A program made the position numbers and the translations under genes. This document shows positions 54,271 to 64,000 of a stretch of 64,000 nucleotides of DNA, piece after piece (the first letter of the stretch is position 1; every line of letters begins with the position of its first letter). Below the pieces are notes generated by a model. It was not told where the DNA came from, made no database searches, and worked only from the letters and a program-made list of their open reading frames with translations. Source of the DNA: Macrolepiota albuminosa (taxonomy: Eukaryota > Basidiomycota > Agaricomycetes > Agaricales > Agaricaceae); contig JAMWFC010000056.1 in assembly GCA_027475525.1 (NCBI GenBank), positions 1 to 64,000 of the forward strand. The letters run 5' to 3'.

Positions 54271-56469
54271 ATTGTTTGATCCACTACTGACCAGCCATTA
54301 TGACACGTATTCGGCTGCTGCCTGGAGCTAATCTAATGCAATGTTGTAAGATGAATCTTCACCAGTGTGAGTATGAACGCTAACAGTATGGTTGGGATAA
54401 TGCAAAGCAACGAACTATACAAGCTCTGGCATAGAGTGAGCATCAAGATAACGGTCCTGGCTATACTGAAGGCTTATGTGCAGACAAACAAAGGTACTGC
54501 CTGAGACGTGTAAAGTGTTTGGTGAGAAACTATCTGTTGGTAAAGGAAGGCAGACAGTCTTTTGCATCCTTGGCTGCATGTAGATTGTTTTATTGTCATA
54601 TGTTGCCAATACTGAATAGAAACCAACTTGTGGAATGATGTTGGAGGGGCAACAAATAGAAGCAGTGAATTCAATGCTTTGATATATAGCAGAATAATGA
54701 AACAGAGCTTTCGGGTTTCGCCTGAATCAGATTTGATGACACACTGTTGACTTGCATCATAGTCTTAGAGACACATATAGCCCTTTAACTATCTGCCAAC
54801 TTTACTCACATTTGGTTTTGGCTGTATGTGATCCACTCATGGGGCTATATAAATTTTTTAGAACATAGGGTTATGCAGTTGGGAGGAGACATACTTAGCA
54901 CTTTGAATGCCAGCAGCGCATGCTTGAGTGACTCCATGAGAGTGGATGCTGACAACTAAACTGCTCTGGAGTTGCATGGAGATTGCCGTATATCTGGCAG
55001 GTCACATTATATAAAATATTCCACTTCATTCTAGAATAAACCGCTGATTTCAGAAACATGTTTCATCAGAAAGCCTGCTTATCTATTTAAGGCGCTTGCA
55101 CGTGTGTTATATATAAGTAAACAGGCCATCCAACCAAACGCTTATATAACATTTATTATTTATTTATTTATTACTTTTATTTATTTAGTTATTTATTACT
55201 TTTATGAAAAATACAGATGGAATTTATATGTTCCACTCATATGAGGTCTGTAATGTGCCTGCACTAATAAAATTAGACGATGAAATACCGGACGACTGAA
55301 TACTCATGATTTCTCTCAAAGAGGTGTTGAAAACGTGATGATGAGTTACGCTAGTCAGAACGATGTGCATTACTGTTATGGCCCGAGCTGTCTAGCTGTA
55401 CGATGCACTGGCATACAAATAAGTGTATACTTCATCTAAGTGTTGCTCATCGTTGCTCAGGTATAAGTGAAAAGCCACAATGAGATGACTTTCTCAGTCA
55501 AATCCCTTTATTGTGAGATGTCGCGTGTTACAGTTTCTATGAGCATAAGTGCTGACGGTAATATATAAATTCGACATTATAAAACTGCCTATAAATACTA
55601 AAATGTCCAGAAAAACTTACCAGAACACTAGATTGGCAATGTTTACCCACATCAATACATCAAAGTACTGACTAGATACTGTAGATAAGGCAACGTCCAC
55701 CATTTTCCTCATCTGTCTGCCACGCAATGATGTAGTGGAAGTGCGGGGGTGCCAACACTGAATACTAGCTATGAGGAGCGCAGACATGATGTTATGTGAG
55801 TGGAATAACAAATGTAAATGTATATGAAGATATATTGAGAGGACACATCGACATCATACATTTGTTGTGTAAAGTAGTGAGTTCACGCTAACTATATGTT
55901 TTAATGATAACTCAACATATTGGCTGGTTTATCAAATTAGTGTATTGTAGTTCATCCCATCGGTGTGTGAGTAACACGTTATATTTTCCATAGAGGTTTG
56001 TGCAGAAACATTTCGTTTTGACTCACGGGAATCCATAGATCGAGCAGACTGATGTTTTTTCTGTACTGTATTACTTGATATAATTTTACCCATTGGAGTG
56101 TTCTAGCCCGGAGCGAGTAATAAGTACCAAGTCAATATACAGCAACGGTATTTACTTCCATCAGGTGTCTGTTGAGCAAGTACACGGCAACATAAAATGC
56201 TAGTACCAGTACAACCAAGCGGTGGTGGGAATGCATTTTCTAGAGTGTACAATAGCATTTTGTAAAAGGGAGCCAGATGTAACATAGCCGGTATAAGAAA
56301 CCATCTAAAGGAACCAACAAACTGAAAGGCATAGAAAGGTGGAGAGCACATCAGGGGAGAAGAGATGAAGGATTACGTATGTTGATGACGCCCAAAGTTT
56401 GGTCAGTAACAAATGTGACTATAGTGTTACCGTACCAATTGCTTGCGTTGGGCGTGCTATAAGTGATGT
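54271..56469. other. AT-rich intergenic region
   Basis: No supported gene; open frames are short and without recognisable motifs. A (TTTA)n-rich stretch lies at 55146-55204. Confidence 0.55.
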
Positions 56470-57127
56470 GAGGAGTCCCGGGCAGGTCCCAGAGAACGCG
56501 TCTGTTAAAATGGGGAAAAGTCGGTAATGGGGTCGGCAAAGGTCAAGCGCTAAGGTAAAGCGCCTAGGGAATGAGCGGTAAGTGAACACAGAAAGGTAAG
56601 CGGTAAGAACCTGGTATGCTTAGCGAGGTCTAAGCGTCGATAATGCCTGCCGTAGCTGCAAGGCGTGAGTGTGTCGAGTGTTGGCGAGCGTCTGTAACTG
56701 CCGATGAGTTTGACGTTGCCGACCGTGAATGAGCTCTTGAGCGTAAGGGAGACTTGAAGAAAGGGGAGCAGGAAACTCTGGTCTGTTGTTTTGTGGGTAT
56801 GTACAGGTCGGTAAGTACTTTATATACTACAAGGAGTTCACCATCGCCAGTGACCAACCATTGCCAAAGTGCGGTAAACTGGAAAATTTCATAGGGGTAG
56901 CTCCAACGGTTTCAGATCCCTACCATCCATTCAAGAGCCTTAGCGACGCCAGGCAACAGATCGCGAAGCTAAACCATCACTCCATCACCCTTCTGTCTGT
57001 CAGAGTACCTAAGCAATGTCAGGCGCCAAATCAAGACGCTAAGCGGTGTCAGATGCCAAGGTCAAATGCCAAGCTGTCCGTCAGTTTTTGATAGATCATC
57101 AGGCTTCTCGCTAAGCGCTGTCGTCAG
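56470..57127 (+). repeat. Possible solo LTR, GC-richer island
   Basis: The segment starts TGTGAGGAGTCCCGGGCAGG, a start seen in many fungal gypsy LTRs and mirrored inside the B LTR (GGACTCCTCACA at 7892-7903). It is richer in GC than its surroundings. A possible end is GTCGTCA at 57127 with GTGA flanking both sides (56466-56469 and 57128-57131). The right boundary is a guess. Confidence 0.35.
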
Positions 57128-58375
57128 TGACTGATGCCATCTGTCAGTTGTCATTCTGTCTGCCGATCGGCGCTATCACTGATTGGATCTGCTTCTTGCC
57201 GTGCACGGCCGTCAAATATTGCCAAAAAATGGTTAGTTAGCGCGCGCTAAGGTATCCCGGACCTGTGCCGTGCTGCCGTAGCCTGCTATTGATGCGCTGA
57301 TCCTGTATGGGGTCCTATCAATGTACTTTAATATATAAAAAACAAAACAGTAATACATATCATCAAATATACACATAGCATAAGTCATTTCAACATACCA
57401 TAAATTTGTACCTTTTGTTTTTAAATAAACAATTGTGTTTCTTACTTTTACAAGTAGAAACTGGTTTCAACATACCATAAATTTGTACCTTTTGTTTTTA
57501 AATAAACAATTGTGTTTCTTACTTTTACAAGTAGAAACTGGTTTTGCTTGTTGGCTAGCCTTGTACGAAGTGGCATGACAATGAGTAAATGTATATATGT
57601 GTGTTTGCTACATAATATCCAAACAGTTATTCAACTGAACTATTACATAATACAAAGTCACGTTTACAAATTTGGTATTTAATTTTACTAGTCATTCCTT
57701 TTATAATTTAATAATCATTTAAAATAATAACAAAATAAATAAACAAATATAATTAAACCAATTGTTCCAGTCCCACCAAACAATTACATAATATACCATC
57801 ATGTTAAAAATTTCATGGTCGTGAAATTGGTCAGGTGAACATATGGTAGACATAATGTGTCCAAACTCATGATTACTAACTAATAAACCAAGTTTAATAC
57901 ACGTAAATACATATTATATCAGTGTTCAGATGCACAGCAGAAAAATAAATAAGTAATTAAATAAATAAAATATATAAGTAAACTGATCATCCCACTGAAC
58001 ACTTATATAACATGCACCTTTGTTCACTTAATAAGTATACTGAGGATCGTCTTTACAGACTACTTAGTCCTTATTTAGCTGTTGTTGATGAAAATAAATT
58101 ATATTTTAGTTTAAATCAGATCAAATTGTATTCTCTATGGGCACATTTAACATATATTATGTCAGCATTTGAGTGTACAACCAGTTTGAAGATCATATGA
58201 CCTCATGTCGTCCAAATTCACGTTAACTGTCCTGATTTTGCAAGGGGGTCGTTTGAATAATAGCACTTCTAGCATAGGTGGATGGCTTTATAGTAATATA
58301 GTAATACAACCTATATCTTTAAATACACAGACTTGATTCAAACTAAACAACTCTTCATTAGTAATACATATACGA
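57128..58375. other. AT-rich intergenic region
   Basis: No supported gene. Includes an exact 77-bp duplication (57388-57541) and AT-rich simple sequence. Confidence 0.55.
57388..57541 (+). repeat. 77-bp tandem duplication, exact
   Basis: Units start at 57388 and 57465, intergenic. Confidence 0.95.
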
Positions 58376-58741
58376 TTACGCCACTCTGACATATAACACT
58401 ATTGTTGCTTTACTACCTCTGCAGACTTGTATATCCAATGTATCCAGACTGCCTTCTTTGACAATCAACCTTCTACCAGTAATTAAACTGTCATGGAACC
58501 ACACCCTCAAGGACAAATCCATGTATCGACAAGTAAAATGACTGTTTGCAAAATATATGATACTTTTTAAGATATATTGTCTGTCTCCTGACCCATAAAG
58601 CAACACATCGACGTATCTATTAATCGCAATGTCGATTGACGCCACATCAAAAGACAGTGTCAGTGCTGTGTATACTGTTCTCATTATTCTAACTAATTCA
58701 GACATGCATGTTCTGTACCAAGATTTGGTAAAAAATTTCAT
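58376..58741 (-). pseudogene. Cysteine peptidase C-terminal part of the helicase-peptidase gene
   Basis: The frame ends a domain started in 58804-59772: ILKSIIYFANSHFTCRYMDL carries the likely catalytic His, followed by RVWFHDSLITGRRLIVKEGS and TIVLYVRV. This matches, from memory, the C-terminal end of helicase-linked peptidases in mushroom genomes. It is in another frame than the upstream piece, so a shift or intron lies between 58742 and 58803. Confidence 0.65.
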
Positions 58742-58803
58742 GTTCCTTAGGAAATGTTGTATTGACAGTTGTGAATTATCTAGTATGGCAATCTGACATA
58801 ATT

Positions 58804-59772
58804 TTACGTAACAGCTTTTCTGTTAACTGCATGACTGCATGGACAGTGCATGTATAATGTGTATACATTTTGCTTGTATGTAAGCAACTCTTTGATCACA
58901 GCATGAACACTCATTAGTTCATCATACAAAAAGTTTCTCGGATTGCAATTGTTCATACAATTTCTCAAATCCTCTCTTGCATCCTCCAGTGTGATTTTAC
59001 TTTTGTGTGTTGATAAGAAGTTGCTTTCTATGCTTCGCATAATTGATGTCCCAAATGATTGGAAAGTCGTCAACCATAGTGACATGTCATCTTGCCATAT
59101 ATTGTACAATATAGTTATCACTGCATCATATGCGCAACTGTTGGCATTCCACTTAGTTCCAACTAGTCCTCCACATCTGTCCAAATTTAATTCCTGTTCA
59201 CCACTTATAAGATTTTTTGAGATTTTCAAGTTGGGTGAACCATCATCGCGGTTCCGGTTTATTTTGCTGTGTATTGATTGAGGATGCACTATGGGCTGAG
59301 TGCCCTTAGCTGGAATAAATCTGCTTTTAGGGGACTGCGGTAGCTTAATAGGTCTATCTTCATTAGCAACCTGCCATTTGATATCTGGGAATGATGCATC
59401 ATTGTAAGGGTCCTTGTCACTCCAACGTAAGGCCATATGAAGGTTAGGGGGCATGTAATCTTTTTGTTTGCATTGTCTAAATGAATAAATCAGATCAGAT
59501 TGTCTAGATGAATTAACAAAACTTTTAAGGAGCTGGTTCATATATCTGAGTTTGGTTATTTCATTGAGCAGTTTCAAGTCACAAAATTCCCTGCGCAATG
59601 TGCCACTTGCTTTGCCTTGTATTTTGTTAGCATCAAATCCTCGTATGATGAGCATTTCTGCAGCTGTAGCACTATGGGATAGTGCAGTGTAGTAGGCTTG
59701 GTGCGATTGACACTTGGTTAAGTCTACTGGATTGTAAGGTCTAGTTTTTCCTTGACTCACATAATCTGTCAT
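58804..59772 (-). pseudogene. Helicase motif VI and cysteine peptidase domain
   Basis: Residues 28-40 (YYTALSHSATAAE) correspond to superfamily 1 motif VI, where the usual Arg of LSR is His. After a linker, residues 201-230 read GGLVGTKWNANSCAYDAVIT, with Cys213 as the likely nucleophile of an OTU/Ulp-like peptidase. The frame stops at 58804. Stops and a shift separate it from the upstream helicase piece. Confidence 0.7.
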
Positions 59773-59907
59773 GGTGTAGTTTACTAATACCTCTACCTGT
59801 GATCAAGACAAAGACACACTGTCATCGCTAAGGAGTCTACATTTGAGATGCATACTTGTACATACAATCGGAACCACATTACCAGGAAGTCCATCAATTT
59901 TTACTCT

Positions 59908-60570
59908 TTACAGAGGATTGTTGAGTAGTACAAATAACGTATCCAGCATAATTTGTCCAGCCGATCCGATGCAACTTTTCCAACCATACACAAAACCTTT
60001 TTGTCCGTTGGTGATGCATAATTCTGTAGCTGCATTATTCTTGATTATAACAGGCAAGCCTACACACAACGACAGCTTTTCCATAACTTGAATGCTGCAA
60101 GATAATGGAGGTTGGTCCCACAATGCATGCTGTATAGTTGGAGGAAATCTTGTGGTTTCTTTAGAGCGTGTGTAGTTAGATGAATGGTTTTTTGTTTCAT
60201 CGCCATCTCTGGATAACGGACTATCTTTGCTGTAGAAATGCACTAGTTTCTGATGGCTCTCGCTTGCAAATTGAGTACTTCTTATAATATTAATAGCGTC
60301 TTTGTCTATGTTTTGTGCAGTGATTATAGAAATGTTTCTAAACTGTTTATCAGATATAGATGGGCAACTATTAGAGATAGCCAATAATTTGCTCCTAAGA
60401 AACTTCACGTCTTCTTTGGTGCATGCTCTATACCTTATGTTTTTGAGCACGGTATGCAAAGCCACGTCCTCCGTAGACTGAGTTTTCTGCCTCATGTTTT
60501 TATGCAATATGACAATGGTCGTTACCTGATGCCATACAGCCTTGCCTATGGCAGACTCCTGATCCTTCAA
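59908..60570 (-). pseudogene. PIF1-type helicase, middle part
   Basis: AVWHQVTTIVILHKNMRQKT, then DVALHTVLKNIRYRACTKED and FRNISIITAQNIDKDAINI, are the arrangement of PIF1-like helicases linked to mobile elements in basidiomycetes. ELCITNGQKGFVYGW near 60020 is the late core motif. A 77-bp duplication (60495-60648) lies at its start. Confidence 0.75.
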
Positions 60571-60648
60571 CTGTTTTTATGCAATATGACAATGGTCGTT
60601 ACCTGATGCCATACAGCCTTGCCTATGGCAGACTCCTGATCCTTCAAC
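60495..60648 (+). repeat. 77-bp tandem duplication, exact
   Basis: Units start at 60495 and 60572, helicase pseudogene. Confidence 0.95.
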
Positions 60649-61615
60649 TTTTTGGTATTTAAACTTACAGTTCTACTATATAACGCGGATCCTTTGTGCT
60701 CAGCAACAGGGGGCAACTAAGCAAAATCACCTGCAAATACCATGTTCATACCACTGAAAGAGATATCTAGTCTACTGGACAGCTGAGCCAGTCTTGCAGA
60801 AATCTTATACAAGTCTTGACACGATAACATAGATATTTTGTCGAAAAACATGTATTCGACACCTAGTAAATGAGTTTTAATTTGAGCGAGTTGTTTCTTC
60901 AATACACCAACCATATTGTTAATGCCGAACATCAAATGATATGTTGAGCTACCTATAAGCAATGCAACAGTGCCAGTAGGTGCAACCACAGCCAGACGAT
61001 ATGCCTCTCCTCTAGCTTCAAAATACTTGATGAGGGCTCAGAGCACCTGGGTTTTTCTGGTGCCCTCCATTCCTCCCATATACAATTTAAGTTGCTCAGG
61101 CATATACAACGTTGTGTGATTAGCCACAATGTGGAACACTCTCAGCTGTTCTTCATTCAGCCTGTAGTTTGAAGATATAATAGCGATAGTAGGTTCCTAT
61201 TTATTGTCCACATATATTTTCTGAAGATACTTCCAATCTACTATGTCAACATGTCCCAGTAGTTCTGGTATGCTGCCTGGTAACTTACCACTGCATGCAG
61301 GTATGCTGGAATTTTGGCTCTTCAGCACCTCATCCTGCTTCACTGTAACAACAGCTTTCCAGTAAGAAGAGTTACGTTCTTCATTGATAGGTTCAACGGC
61401 ATCAATTTGAGGAAACACCTGGTCCATTATAGGATCTCTCCACCCCAGATCTGCCATAGTTGCTGACATTTGCAGCATTCAATTTGAGGAAACACCTGGT
61501 CCATTATAGGATCTCTCCACCCCAGATCTGCCATAGTTGCTGACATTTGCAGCATATCAGATCTATGTTTTAATTCTTTCTTGCCAAACACAGCAAATGC
61601 TTCTTCATCAGCACC
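60649..61615 (-). pseudogene. PIF1-type helicase, N-terminal ATPase part
   Basis: An exon begins after a TGCAG acceptor at 61616 with ADEEAFAVFGKKELKHRSDM. The Walker A region reads GGMEGTRKT (expected GGTGKS/T), followed by a TGA. VVAPTGTVALLIGSSTYH is motif Ia-like. Walker B reads VEYMFFDKISMLS, with Lys for the catalytic Glu. VFAGDFA-stop-LPP ends the motif III region. With three key changes and stops, the enzyme is dead. A 77-bp duplication (61402-61555) lies in the exon. Confidence 0.75.
61402..61555 (+). repeat. 77-bp tandem duplication, exact
   Basis: Units start at 61402 and 61479, helicase pseudogene. Confidence 0.95.
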
Positions 61616-61664
61616 TGCAATGTAACGAAGTTACAGGAATTTGTGAGCTTAATGTTCACACTGC

Positions 61665-61818
61665 ACAGAATCAGACCAGTCCGGTCTATTGACTATGTAG
61701 TACAGAACAAAAAATAAGCTGCTTTGTAAGCAGCTGGTATAACAGAATCAGACCAGTCCGGTCTATTGACTATGTAGTACAGAACAAAAAATAAGCTGCT
61801 TTGTAAGCAGCTGGTATA
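61665..61818 (+). repeat. 77-bp tandem duplication, exact
   Basis: Units start at 61665 and 61742, probable helicase intron. Confidence 0.95.
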
Positions 61819-61876
61819 AGTATATATATATAATAATGTAAATAATATTATATTATAATAAATATAATATAATATT
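61819..61876. repeat. TA-rich simple sequence
   Basis: Alternating TATATA and ATAATATTATA-type bases, able to fold on themselves. Confidence 0.6.
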
Positions 61877-62076
61877 AACTACTACTGTAAGTATAAGCTA
61901 TGTGGTCAACGCCACATAGCAGACTACGCTACATGCGATTATATCGTCTATATTCTTGAAGTTTTCAGTTTTGTCCCACTGCATCATGTTAGATAGTTCA
62001 TCTCTGGTCAGCGTTGAATTAGTAAGACATACACCTCCGCTCTTCAGCTGAGCATAAAAGTTGTCGGCTGCATCTA

Positions 62077-62298
62077 CAGTGGCTCAAAAAACTGTTCCAA
62101 TGTTTCATACTTTTTGAAAGATGACATTGGCATGAAGGATGGGAAGTACACAAAATTCTGATTAAATCATGTAAAATACTATGGCATCGTAGCTACGAAA
62201 TGAATCAGGTTCATGTAATCAAGATCAAAACTGATGGAGCAATAGCCATTTTAAAATATTCACTCATTGGGACAGTTTTTTGAGCATCTCTAATTTTA
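62077..62298 (+). repeat. Left terminal inverted repeat of the transposon
   Basis: It pairs with 63419-63641. Its outer end GGCTCAAAAAACTGTTCCAA recurs inverted at its inner end near 62267-62288, so each repeat carries two mirror-image copies of the end motif. Confidence 0.85.
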
Positions 62299-62302
62299 GT
62301 AT

Positions 62303-63312
62303 CTAGTACTTTGTATGTCCTCCATTTGCCTTGATAACTGCTTGAATCCTTCTAGGCATGCTTTCTATTAGTTTTTGGCATACCTCTGGTGGTATTTCAT
62401 CCCACTCCTTTGCAACCCTCTCCCATAATTCATGCACACCATAAGGAGGTGTTTCATATTGCCTAAGTTGCTCTTTGAGGTACTCCCAGAGATGTTCAAT
62501 AGGGTTGAGATCAGGGGATTGGGCTGGCCACCAAAGGACATTAAAGTTGTTGTCCTCAAACCACTTGTCAGCCCTCTTGGAGTTGTGTTTGGAGTCATTG
62601 TCCTGTTGAAAGTAGTGGGCACCCTCCTCCATCTCCAACTTCTCAAAGTTCTCCTTTGCTCCATCATCTAAAATTTCACAGTACTGCTCTGCATTCATGA
62701 TCCCCACCACCTCTACAAGCTTTTCTACCCCATTCCAACTCATACAGCCTCATACCATGAGATTATTCCCTCCTCCATGCTTCACAGTAGGTGTAGTTGT
62801 TCAGTCTGAAATGTCTTCTCCTTGTAGCCTCCACACATACTGCTTCCTATCTGACCTTTCCAGTCCTCTATAGTCCAGTTCTGATGCTTCTGAGCCCATT
62901 TAAGCTGTAGTTGTCAATGTTTAGCTTTGAGCATAGGAACTTTTCTCTTGGTAGCAGACCAATACCCCTCCTCCTTCAACACATTCCAGACAGTCTTGGA
63001 AGAGACAGGGTTGGAAATGATGTTGTTGATAAAATTAGTGGCCTGGACAGCTGTATCAAGTCTCCCAGTTGAGATTTGTCGAACAATAGCCTGTTTATCA
63101 CATGGAGTAAGCTTAGCAGGATGGCCTCCAGGATGGTTTTCCTTGTCCATCTCCAACTCTCTACCAATCCTCCTAGTAGTAGACTTCCCTAGACCAGTTT
63201 GAGCCCCAATCTGACCAGAGAATACCCTTGAGCAAGAAAAGAAACAACAGTAGAGTGTTGTGCAGAAGGAATAGGTTTCATGATAGTGGTTGAAGGTCAA
63301 GATGTGGTTCAA
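62303..63312 (-). pseudogene. Tc1-like transposase, broken
   Basis: The N-terminal frame (63312-62914) has a helix-turn-helix region (GAQTGLGKSTTRRIGRELEM, then HPAKLTPCDKQAIVRQI). The C-terminal frame (62743-62303) has QQDNDSKHNSK, with the second catalytic Asp, and SPDLNPIEHLWEYLK, with the Glu/Asp position. The link (62913-62744) has EDWK followed directly by a segment that should come after WSDET, so about 14 codons with the first catalytic Asp are gone. Stops at 62911, near 62800 and near 62755. It cannot be active itself. Confidence 0.85.
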
Positions 63313-63418
63313 CCAGCTTGAACTACTCCCAAATATATCTAAACATGGTCACATGACTTTGTTTATATTTTCACATGCAACTTACTCTTTATTTCTGAGT
63401 AAAATAGGGATAAACCTG

Positions 63419-63641
63419 AAAAATTAGAGATGCTCAAAAAACTGTCCCAATGAGTGAATATTTTAAAATGGCTATTGCTCCATCAGTTTTGATCTTGATT
63501 ACATAAACCTAAATTCATTCTGTAGCTACGATGCCATAGTATTTTACATGATTTAATCAGAATTTTATGTACTTCCCATCCTTCATGCCAATGTCATCTT
63601 TCAAAAAGTATGAAACATTGGGACAGTTTTTTGAGCCACTG
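63419..63641 (-). repeat. Right terminal inverted repeat of the transposon
   Basis: It mirrors 62077-62298, ending GAGCCACTG before TA, with a few mismatches. Confidence 0.85.
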
Positions 63642-64000
63642 TAAGCATTCATATTGTATGTTCATGTTCTTGAGCAATGTGAGTTGACGCTTATTGAAGG
63701 ATGTATATTCAAAAGCTGAATCTCATGTTTCTCCAGTATTTTTAAGGTCATGTCCTGTATGCCAAGGTTTGAAAAGCATTAACATGGTCGCACAATAGTA
63801 CTCTCTATCCCCTTGATCCTTCTTAAGTAAATGTCTGCCTACTAAATTAGGGACATGCCTACATAAAGGAGGATACACATAAGTACCATGAGTATTGGAA
63901 AGTGGATGACAAGTTGAGAATTTAATAACTACTGAACCCTGCATATTTTTCATTCCACCAAGGGATATGTTGTCATCATCAACCAATATATTACGTGTTC

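Larger units (their letters stand above)
61616..61924 (-). other. Probable intron of the helicase pseudogene
   Basis: Noncoding, with a 77-bp duplication (61665-61818) and a TA-rich tract at 61819-61876. The donor side near 61925 is not clear. Confidence 0.4.
62077..63641 (-). mobile_element. Tc1/mariner-type DNA transposon
   Basis: 1565 bp with CAGTGGCTCAAAAAACTG ends in inverted orientation, flanked by TA at 62075-62076 and 63642-63643. Inverted repeats of about 220 bp lie at each end. One broken transposase gene is inside. Confidence 0.93.
61925..64000 (-). pseudogene. Helicase gene, upstream exon split by a transposon
   Basis: Minus-strand coding runs from beyond 64000 (VDDDNISLGGMKNMQGSVVI, DQGDREYYCATMLMLFKPWH) to 63644, is interrupted by the transposon, and resumes at 62076 (DAADNFYAQLKSGGVCLTNS) to about 61925. 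Joined at the TA, the reading frame is continuous across a Leu codon. A TGA at 63723 replaces a probable Trp. GDREYYC and LFKPW are hallmarks of the region before the helicase domain in related mushroom genes, as I recall them. Confidence 0.75.

Noticed and set aside
50690..58375. tRNA or other RNA genes in the AT-rich region
   Set aside because: No cloverleaf-like A and B box pair was recognised by eye.
9497..61818. 77-bp repeats as a CRISPR array, minisatellite or biological duplication system
   Set aside because: Each site has two units of a different sequence; only the period is shared. No common repeat unit or spacer exists.

Overview
The window is repeat-dominated DNA from a filamentous dikaryotic fungus. 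It is most likely an Agaricomycete (Basidiomycota): the Gag and Pol types of the retroelements, and a PIF1-type helicase fused to a cysteine peptidase at the right end, resemble families I know from mushroom-forming fungi. That assignment rests on recognition, not on a search. Only one gene looks like an intact host gene, an SRPK-type protein kinase at 51069-52359 on the minus strand.

Positions 1-50689 are a nest of LTR retrotransposons (Ty3/gypsy). An LTR remnant of family D (50279-50689) is followed leftward by element A, an old CpG-depleted copy (about 115-7119 plus 47133-50278). Element B (7120-47132, LTRs TGAT...ATYA, 4-bp duplication CCAC) lies inside A. Element C (9278-20725, LTRs TGTAAC...GTTACA, 5-bp duplication GGAAG) lies inside the gag of B and belongs to the same family as A. 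A composite of two family-D chromoviral elements (about 26757-44289) interrupts the 3' part of B. A minus-oriented solo D LTR (45537-46441, duplication GCGGC) sits in the 3' LTR of B. A further solo LTR (3503-4021, duplication ATACC) sits in the reverse transcriptase of A.

Each family carries something between integrase and 3' LTR that is not standard gag-pol. A and C have a long sense third ORF of about 900 codons. B and D each have an antisense gene with recognisable GT-AG introns; the D version shows a cysteine-rich zinc-binding-like cluster and a coiled coil. D also encodes two diverged retropepsin-like domains in tandem.

Positions 50690-58375 are AT-rich and hold the kinase, palindromes, a pair of short A-tailed repeats and a possible solo LTR. 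Positions 58376-64000 are a decayed minus-strand helicase-peptidase gene that runs off the window. It is split by a Tc1/mariner-type transposon (62077-63641, TA duplication).

Thirty-five tandem duplications, every one with a period of exactly 77 bp, are scattered over retroelements, helicase gene and intergenic DNA alike. They look like unmerged k-mer overlaps from a de Bruijn assembly, so many frame breaks here are probably artefacts and some joins may be chimeric.
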